From: Sporisorium sorghi
Taxonomy: Eukaryota; Basidiomycota; Ustilaginomycetes; Ustilaginales; Ustilaginaceae
DNA: 13,113 bases
Assembly: GCA_023212695.1 (NCBI GenBank)
Contig: JALCCG010000426.1
Location: forward strand, 1-13,113
Direction: 5' to 3'
A model generated the notes under the pieces. It was not told the origin of the DNA. It saw nothing but the letters and a program-made list of their open reading frames with translations, and searched no databases. The position numbers and the translations under genes are program-made. This document shows positions 7,676 through 13,113 of the stretch, piece by piece. How positions within the stretch are numbered: position 1 is the stretch's first letter; each line of letters begins with the position of its first letter.

Positions 7676-9088
7676 TCACTTCCTCTGCCACACCAGTCTC
7701 CCCGCGATCCACGTCTGCTTAACCTGTCCCGTCCTCTTATCCAGCACGACCAAATCCGCATCGCATCCGCTCCTCAAAAACCCTTTCGTCTTCTCCAACC
7801 CCAGCATCTTGGCCGGGTTGCTGCTGGCACAAAACGCCGCCGTATGGATGGGCACGCTCGCATACCGTGCCAGGTTCGTCACGCAATCCGAGATGGGCAC
7901 CACGCTGCCCGCCAGCGTCTCCTCGCCCTCCAGCGTAACCCTGTTCCCTTTTTTCTCGACGTTCTGGCCGTCTCTCCAGGCGTAGGTGCCATCGGGCTTG
8001 CTCGGGTCCATCCAGGGCATCGCATCCGACACCAGAACACACCCACTTGGGTGCGCGGAATACGCCATACGTACGCTGCACGGGTGCGAATGAAACCCGT
8101 CCGCGATCAACCCATAGTACGGTCTCGGTTTGCGCTTTTGCCCTGTGACCTCAGAGTCCGAGTCGCCGAGGAGGCCGATGACGCCCGGGTCGCGGTGGTT
8201 GAACGAGCCCATGGCGTTGAAGAGGTGCGTGATGAACACTGCCCCTGCTTCTTTGGCGCGCTGGGCGGTGGCGATGTCGCTGGCGGTGTGCCCGATGGAG
8301 ACTGTGACCCCGCGGGCGGTGAGGGCGGGGATGGTGGGGAGGACGCCGTCGACTTCGGGTGCGAGAGTGAGCAGTTTGACGGTAGGGGAGGGCATGTCGA
8401 GCCCCGAGGTGCCGGGGCCGTAGACGTCTTCGAGCGACGCGATGCCGGACGAGGCGGTGCGGATGAGGGACGCGCAGTGGGCGCCTTTTTTGTGCGGCGA
8501 CAGGAAAGGGCCTTCGCAGTGCCACCCCAGCGACGTGGCTTGTGTAGGGCCGGAACGCGGCGCCAGCAGCGGCAGGATCTACCACACACACACCCAAAGC
8601 CAGTACACGTCAGTAAACCGCACTCTCGTTCAGATCTAGTGGGGGGGGGGGGGAAAGCTCACCTTGCGATACACCTCGCTCTTCTGCGTAATAATCGTGG
8701 GCACAAAACTCGTCACGCCCGTCTCGACGATCCTGCTCGCAAACTCGTCCAGCCTGCGCAAGTACCCCTCCTCATCGCCATCCTCCAACTCGCTCAAGTC
8801 GACACCGTACCCGCCGTTGATCTGCACATCGATGAAACCGGGCACGAGGTAGTCGCCATCCAGATCGATGGATTGCGTGAATGCAGCGTGCGTGTCGAAA
8901 AATGCGGCTTGGCCGTCGATGATCTTGCCGGTCGAAGGGTCGACGTGTAGCGAGTAGGTGGACGGGTCGGTGGGGAGGCTGCCGTCCGGAAGGAGCGCGA
9001 GGCAGTTGGTGAATTTCAACATGGAGGTGGGTTGGGGGAGGTGGGATGGGGAGGTGCTGGTGGTGGAGGTTGGTGTGGCGATCGGCAT
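7676..9088 (-). CDS. N-acetylglucosamine-6-phosphate deacetylase
   Basis: This enzyme hydrolyses GlcNAc-6-phosphate to glucosamine-6-phosphate and acetate, the second step of GlcNAc use (NagA in bacteria, Dac1 in Candida). It is an amidohydrolase-superfamily protein of 442 aa in two exons, 9088-8663 and 8578-7676. Visible active-site motifs: HCEGPF with metal-ligand Glu164; GHTAS with His239; THLFNAM with His260; ADGFHSHP with His305; and VSDAM with the catalytic Asp327. All key residues are present. The first 22 residues are Thr/Ser/Pro-rich and precede a second Met (residue 23, position 9022) where the family homology begins; ATG 9088 has A at -3 while 9022 has a weak context, so I prefer 9088. 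It is divergent from the DUF3605 gene and close to a GlcNAc kinase, so a GlcNAc-utilisation role is well supported. Confidence 0.93.
8579..8662 (-). other. Spliceosomal intron in the deacetylase gene (84 nt) with a C13 tract
   Basis: On the minus strand the donor is GTGAGC (from 8662) and the acceptor GGTAG (ending 8579); it is a phase-0 intron between Lys142 and Ile143. Branch-site CTGAC lies about 37 nt before the acceptor. A run of 13 C (G13 on +, 8641-8653) begins nine nucleotides after the exon, unusually close to the donor. Confidence 0.9.
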
Positions 9089-9460
9089 GGTTGTGGGAGT
9101 GATGGTGGTGGTGGTGTGTGACCCTGTTGGAAGAGGTGGGAGCAAGTCTTATTCCAACCTTGATCCTTTGTAGCCTCCTCTTCCACCACAGGACTTTCAA
9201 CCTAGATCTTCGCAAGATGAAGCCAAACGTTACGAGCCAGAAGGAAAGCTCACCTAACCGCCTTCAAACCGGAGAAAGTGCCGGCGCAGCCCTAACCACC
9301 ATCTTCATCCTGTCCGCCACCCTTCCCTCCCAGCGACAACCTTGAGTGGAGGACATCACCGCACAAGCGAGACGTACCGGCAAATGTAGAACAGCAGAAC
9401 ATGGTCCCTGCTGCAAAGTCGGCGCTTTTTTCGCCCGAGATTTATTCAGTGCAGCCTGTC

Positions 9461-9487
9461 TCGGTCGGTCGGTCGGCCTCGGACCGA
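9461..9487. promoter_or_regulatory. TCGG repeat and CGG-A-CCG palindrome, candidate Zn2Cys6 site
   Basis: Four consecutive TCGG units (9461-9476) are followed a few bases later by CGGACCG. Fungal Zn2Cys6 regulators bind paired CGG triplets in direct or inverted order, so this cluster could be an operator. It lies about 375 bp from the deacetylase start and about 470 bp from the DUF3605 start. CGG is frequent in GC-rich DNA, so this is only a candidate. Confidence 0.3.
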
Positions 9488-9732
9488 TGTCGCCGATGGC
9501 GCGCGCGATTTTTCATCGGTGCGGAATTGGACACCTTTGCACCTGCGTGGCTTGCCGCGAACGAGTCGGGAACGAGGCCCGGCTGTGGCGCACGAAGCGG
9601 AACGTGTCTATCCCCACGGCCTCAGCACGATGAGCTAGGAGGCCGAGTAGAGGGCTAGAGGGTACACAGGTGTGCAATGGAGGAGTGCAAGAGCCAAGTC
9701 TTCGGGTGTGGGCTTGGGTGGACAGATAAGCA

Positions 9733-9733
<1 letters not shown>

Positions 9734-9768
<35 letters not shown>

Positions 9769-9780
9769 CCCCCCCCCCCC
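9734..9780. repeat. Compound A33-C14 homopolymer tract
   Basis: Thirty-three A run directly into fourteen C on the + strand, about 175 bp before the DUF3605 start codon. The A part could exclude nucleosomes in the divergent promoter. The abrupt A-to-C junction is unusual and the run lengths may be imprecise in the assembly. Confidence 0.9.
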
Positions 9781-9954
9781 TCGCTGGTAGTCGCCGACCA
9801 AGGCTCAACGTGCTGCTCCTCGTCGGCCACTTATCGAAGACTGGCCTTCAAGTCACAGCTACCCGCCAACTCCAGGCCGACTATCAGTACCACCACCACA
9901 CTACCATCACCCGCACTCGCCACCTTCTCCTACTGCCATACACAGAGCGACGAT

Positions 9955-10779
9955 ATGCTGGCATCATCAACGACCATCACGGCGCGCGTCGAGGCAGCGG
10001 GGCCCTCTCACCATTCGGCCTGTACGGCGTCGACGTCGCAGCTGCTGCTGCGCGGCACGCGGGATGGCGATCTCGCAGCTGCACTTTCCTCCTCTTCCTC
10101 CTCTAGCTCTGCACGAACGCCGCTGTTCACGTGGCCGGACCTGGTGGAGATCGTATCGAGCGGATCGCTGCACCAGCTGTCGCGCCACCCCGACGACCTC
10201 CGCGAGTACTTTGCGTGGATGTCCAGCGTCAAAAACACCTACGGCAGCGTGACGAATTTCTTGCTTCGTGAGCGGTTCACTGCGACGCGGCTGCTGGAGA
10301 AACCCAGCTCCGCGGGCGGGTTGGGCGAAAGGTGCTTTCGGAGCGGCTTTGAGCCCGGGCGAGACTGCCAGATCCTCGTCAATGATTGGCCGTACTCCGT
10401 CCCCCGTGACGTGACGCACTATGTGGTGTGGAGCTGCAGGCCGATCCTGCATCCGGATCTGGTCGAGGCGGCGAGGGAGGAGGTCAGGGAGATCGCGTGG
10501 GGAGTGGTGGCCAAGCGCGGGCTGTGTGGTACACTCAATACCGACGGCACGGCGCGTTTCCCTCCTGTGCAAAATCTGATCTCGACGGTAAAGCTGGAGC
10601 CAGAACTGCAGCGCGAGTTGCAAAGCACGCTGGAGCAAGCAAGTGCAGACCTCATCGCGTTCATCCGCCAACACTGGGACACAACAAAATGCCAAGTCGC
10701 CTTCTTCGCCAACCCGCCCAGCCTGCAGTCGGTGCCCTCGCTCGCGCACTTCCACGTCCTAGTCAAGCCAATCCCGTAA
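9955..10779 (+). CDS. DUF3605 protein, GlcNAc-induced Gig1 family
   Basis: This 274-aa single-exon protein matches the DUF3605 family, which includes Gig1, a Candida albicans protein induced by N-acetylglucosamine. The recognition is from memory of the family pattern. Features: a variable N-terminus with a run of eight Ser (45-52); FTWPDLVEIV (58-67); an R-x-P-x-D-L-x-x-Y segment (77-85); the YGSVTNFLLRERF block (96-108); the hallmark NDWPYSVPRDVTHYVVWS (143-160); and the C-terminal ANPPSLQSVPSLAHFHVLV (252-270). The family has no established catalytic activity; conserved Trp, His and Asp residues are compatible with an enzyme or ligand-binding fold, but that is a guess. It is divergent from the GlcNAc-6-P deacetylase and convergent with the GlcNAc kinase, so the context points to GlcNAc or amino-sugar metabolism. 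ATG 9955 has G at -3; no better upstream in-frame start was seen. No signal peptide or membrane segment. Confidence 0.82.
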   Translation: MLASSTTITARVEAAGPSHHSACTASTSQLLLRGTRDGDLAAALSSSSSSSSARTPLFTWPDLVEIVSSGSLHQLSRHPDDLREYFAWMSSVKNTYGSVTNFLLRERFTATRLLEKPSSAGGLGERCFRSGFEPGRDCQILVNDWPYSVPRDVTHYVVWSCRPILHPDLVEAAREEVREIAWGVVAKRGLCGTLNTDGTARFPPVQNLISTVKLEPELQRELQSTLEQASADLIAFIRQHWDTTKCQVAFFANPPSLQSVPSLAHFHVLVKPIP

Positions 10780-10884
10780 TCTTCTGTCTCTGTACCACAT
10801 GCACTCGTCGTAATCCATGTTTAGATGCTTCACAGTCACAGTGTGCAAAAATGAAGGGAAAAGTCCATGTTGCTGAAAGACATG
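10780..10884. other. Short convergent gap between DUF3605 and kinase genes
   Basis: Only 105 bp separate the two stop codons, so the 3' UTRs probably overlap and antisense transcript ends are likely. No canonical AATAAA is visible on either strand. Confidence 0.5.
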
Positions 10885-12234
10885 CTATGATAGTACACCT
10901 TGACCTCCTACTTGCCCCCCCAGAAACTTCAACGCGAGATAGCCCGCCGCTTCGTGCGCAGGGCTTTTGACCACATGGATGTTCTTGAACCCGTCCCTGC
11001 CCTGCTTCTCCCACATCTCGACGAGCAGATCCAAAAACTTGCTGTTGGACCACAGCCCGCCACCGAGCACCAGCGTGCTCCTCTCGGGTCTAATCCGATC
11101 CTTGGGACAACAGAGCTTGCTGATCGACTCGACGCATTCGCCCACGGCCTGATGCAGCAGCTGCACCGCCAACTCTTTCCCACTCCTCCCGCCATCTTTG
11201 AACGCGTACTCAAACACCACACGCGTCACCTCGGCGAGCCAGCGCTTGCGTGCGTCCTCGGCGTGGAAAAAGTTGCCGCCTGTAGCGCACACGCGATCGC
11301 GGTAGGCAGCGTGGATGAGCTCGATGGGCGTGTACACGTCGAGCGCGCGCATCACGGCCTGTTCGAAATCGGTCAGCGGCAGCGAGGTGAACTGGCGCTC
11401 CTCTTCGCGAGTCAGCATGAGCTGGATGGTGGATAGGCCTATGGACCAACCACTGCCACGGTCGCCGAGGAGGTAGCCCCAGCCGCCTGTCTTGCTGACG
11501 GTGGTGAGGCCGGGGAGGTCTTCGTTTTCCACCTTGTCGGCTGTCGATGCTGTTGCTGGTGCTATTGATGACGTTGCTTGCGATGATGTTTGCGATGTCG
11601 ACGGTGTAGTGCGTTGGAATGCGAAACCGGCGCTGCCCGTGCCGGCAATCAAGCAGACGCACGACTGGGTGCCAGCGTCTCTGAGCATGGGTGCAGACAG
11701 CAGAACGGCATCGTTGGTGATCCAAATGGGGGTCGAGTCGTCGATGAGATGATACTCTTGCAGCAGCTGCGACAGTTGCAGCCTGTAATTGCCAATCACC
11801 GCCGATGAAGACAAACCCGCCGAGCCAATCCAGATGGCTCTTACCCTGGGACGGCGCATGTCAGACGTGTCTGCTGTGGTTGAACGTGATGGGCGGGAAA
11901 GCGGATCTTGGTCTCCGTCTGCCGAAGACGAGTCGTTGTCCGATAGCGAGAGAGGAGGGGTGGTGATGCCTTCGATCTCGCCTGCTTCGATGAGGTCGAA
12001 GAACGTTCCGAATCCTGCGGATACGAGGGCATCGCGAACAGCACGGAGGATGACGTGGCTTGCTGCTTCTAGTCCCAGAGTGGCGCAATTGCCGCAACCT
12101 GCTTGACCGACAAAAGTTTCTTTGGAATCGACCGAGGCAGCGACGGCGAGCGTCTTTGTTCCACCTGCATCGACGCAGAAGACAACGTCGCCGGAACGCA
12201 CTGGCTCGAGGGGTGATGATGGGCCAGCCTCCAT
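10885..12234 (-). CDS. N-acetylglucosamine kinase, BadF/NAGK type
   Basis: This 449-aa single-exon protein belongs to the ASKHA-fold BadF/BadG/BcrA/BcrD family and most resembles eukaryotic N-acetylglucosamine kinase, which converts GlcNAc and ATP to GlcNAc-6-phosphate. Motifs: phosphate-1 VDAGGTKT (21-28); GSAGLS (137-142); ITNDA with the likely catalytic Asp175; phosphate-2 AGTGS (197-201); GGWGYLLGDRGSGWSIG (250-266), typical of NAGK; and a C-terminal LGGGLWSN / HEAAGYLAL adenosine region. Two low-complexity insertions, about 89-126 (acidic/Ser) and 208-238 (Ser/Thr), make it longer than the roughly 345 aa of animal NAGK. ATG 12234 is chosen for its strong context (ACCATGG) and because the earlier in-frame codon is TTG. 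The neighbouring deacetylase would use its product. The substrate could instead be another amino sugar or glucosamine, but the context favours GlcNAc. Confidence 0.88.
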   Translation of the reverse strand: MEAGPSSPLEPVRSGDVVFCVDAGGTKTLAVAASVDSKETFVGQAGCGNCATLGLEAASHVILRAVRDALVSAGFGTFFDLIEAGEIEGITTPPLSLSDNDSSSADGDQDPLSRPSRSTTADTSDMRRPRVRAIWIGSAGLSSSAVIGNYRLQLSQLLQEYHLIDDSTPIWITNDAVLLSAPMLRDAGTQSCVCLIAGTGSAGFAFQRTTPSTSQTSSQATSSIAPATASTADKVENEDLPGLTTVSKTGGWGYLLGDRGSGWSIGLSTIQLMLTREEERQFTSLPLTDFEQAVMRALDVYTPIELIHAAYRDRVCATGGNFFHAEDARKRWLAEVTRVVFEYAFKDGGRSGKELAVQLLHQAVGECVESISKLCCPKDRIRPERSTLVLGGGLWSNSKFLDLLVEMWEKQGRDGFKNIHVVKSPAHEAAGYLALKFLGGQVGGQGVLS

Positions 12235-12361
12235 GGTTGGAGAATGCAAAGGGTTGAGACGAGAGGACTGATGCAAGAACGACGAAGCAGGTGTTGATGA
12301 ATGCGGTCGAGAGGGTGAAAGTGTATGCAGCCAGTGCAGGAGATGAACAAGTCCCAGTTGG

Positions 12362-12447
12362 ATCCAGTGCCGTTGTCTGGGACGAGGACGATGATGCAGA
12401 TGTAAGAAGCGAGCCGTTACTGGATCGTTACTGGATCGTTACTGGAT
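12362..12447. promoter_or_regulatory. Three tandem 11-bp repeats upstream of the kinase, candidate operator
   Basis: CGTTACTGGAT occurs three times without any spacer at 12415-12447. A degenerate inverted copy (ATCCAGTGCCG, 9 of 11 matching the reverse complement) lies at 12362-12372. On the kinase strand the unit reads ATCCAGTAACG. The 11-bp period is close to one helical turn, which would place bound proteins on one face of the DNA. The array is 181-213 bp before the kinase ATG. It may be a transcription-factor array or merely a minisatellite. Confidence 0.45.
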
Positions 12448-13038
12448 CATTAAAAGGTCGGAGAGCAAGACGTGAGACGTAATGGTGTGCTGAAGGACAC
12501 GTCCAAGGCCAAGTTTTGTAGTTGGAGGTAACAAGTGTCGAGCGAGAAAGAAGCGCCGAAAGAGGCGATGGGCTTGGCAAGCAAAAGGGATCGACAAGCC
12601 GCCGAGCAGTTGAGTGAAACGTGGCTGATCACGCCGGTCCGAGCGGAGAGCGCCGATCTGAGGATGTAAGAGCAAGCCGAAGGTACCGAGATGGACTGGC
12701 TTGACGAACGAGAAAGGAGGAAGAGAGCAAGAGATGCACCGGCGAATGCGGCCAAATCGAGCAGAGAAGAGCAAAGGCAGAGATAGGCAGCGGCAGAAGC
12801 GATGAGAGACGAGGAGGGAATCAAGGACCGAGCTGCTGGTTGGTAGAGAGAGACCGCAGCCCAAAAAAAAGGAGGTGATGATTGCGCAAAGTGGCTGCGC
12901 TGTTTCCTTTCCTTTTCCTCTGCTCTGCTGTGCTCCGCCCCATCAATCCTAAGTCCCCGCCTCCGCCTCTCTGCCTCACTGCTGTGCCGCCGCTGCACGC
13001 TGCACGCTGAACTCAACTGAAATTTCAAAAAAAAATAA
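12448..13038. other. Upstream region of the kinase gene, no gene seen
   Basis: No gene is supported. Two long minus-strand frames cross this stretch but begin with TTG, have no internal ATG and are Ser/Leu/Arg-rich without motifs. The minus strand is pyrimidine-rich around 12700-12800. The region may hold the promoter of the kinase and, possibly, of a further gene to the right of the window. Confidence 0.45.

Positions 13039-13113
<75 letters not shown>
13039..13113. repeat. TAAA tetranucleotide microsatellite at the window edge
   Basis: Eighteen perfect TAAA units plus a partial unit run to the last base of the window, preceded by a nine-A stretch. The true length is unknown because the repeat is cut by the window end. 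Confidence 0.95.

Larger units (their letters stand above)
9089..9954. promoter_or_regulatory. Shared divergent promoter region: deacetylase (-) and DUF3605 gene (+)
   Basis: These 866 bp separate the start codons of the two divergent genes and must hold the promoters of both. Visible elements are a TCGG tetranucleotide repeat with a nearby CGG-A-CCG palindrome (9461-9487) and an A33-C14 tract (9734-9780). Just at the left of the A tract, AGCACAAAAA (9729-9738) fits the Ndt80-type consensus DNCRCAAAWD. No clear TATA box was found for either gene. Open frames inside are short and unsupported. Co-regulation through shared DNA is inferred from the layout. Confidence 0.6.

Noticed and set aside
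7634..8950. 438-codon open frame on the + strand across the deacetylase gene
   Set aside because: It is antisense to the deacetylase, crosses its intron, and has no recognisable motif; the deacetylase frame carries all catalytic residues.
9967..10755. 262-codon minus-strand frame inside the DUF3605 gene
   Set aside because: Arg-rich shadow frame without motifs; the + strand frame matches the DUF3605 family throughout.
12450..13028. 192-codon and overlapping 141-codon minus-strand frames upstream of the kinase
   Set aside because: Both start with TTG rather than ATG, have no internal ATG and show only Ser/Leu/Arg-rich sequence; more likely promoter and leader DNA.

Overview
The window looks like nuclear DNA of a basidiomycete fungus, most likely a smut-type (Ustilaginales-like) yeast. 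The reasons are GC-rich, intron-poor genes on both strands, two short introns (70 and 84 nt) with GTGAGY donors and CTGAC branch sites, pyrimidine-rich leaders, and AT-rich intergenic DNA full of homopolymer and microsatellite runs. No bacterial-style operons, rRNA, tRNA or CRISPR were seen. The taxonomic call is inference from style and protein character; no database was used.

Layout, left to right. (1) 1-876: intergenic DNA with a 52-T run and a 20-A run, ending in a TATA box. (2) 877-2014 (+): a dienelactone hydrolase family protein with one intron; an S/T/R-rich N-terminal extension may be a mitochondrial presequence. (3) 2815-4689 (+): an unrecognised, Ser-rich single-pass membrane protein. 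(4) 4690-5896: a long intergenic stretch with a foldback-like repeat of about 240 bp. (5) 5897-7357 (+): an EthA-like Baeyer-Villiger flavin monooxygenase. (6) 7676-9088 (-): N-acetylglucosamine-6-phosphate deacetylase, one intron. (7) 9089-9954: a shared divergent promoter region with an A33-C14 tract and a TCGG repeat. (8) 9955-10779 (+): a DUF3605 protein of the GlcNAc-induced (Gig1) family. (9) 10885-12234 (-): a BadF/NAGK-type N-acetylglucosamine kinase. (10) 12235-13113: its upstream region, with three perfect 11-bp tandem repeats, ending in a TAAA microsatellite.

The main point is the right half. A GlcNAc kinase (GlcNAc to GlcNAc-6-P) and a GlcNAc-6-P deacetylase (GlcNAc-6-P to GlcN-6-P plus acetate) flank a DUF3605 gene of still-unknown biochemical function, whose Candida relative is induced by GlcNAc. 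Deacetylase and DUF3605 share one promoter region; DUF3605 and kinase converge with a 105-bp gap. This looks like a compact GlcNAc-utilisation locus that ties DUF3605 physically to the pathway. The glucosamine-6-P deaminase and the GlcNAc transporter are not in the window and might lie beyond its right edge. The left-half genes have no evident link to this pathway.
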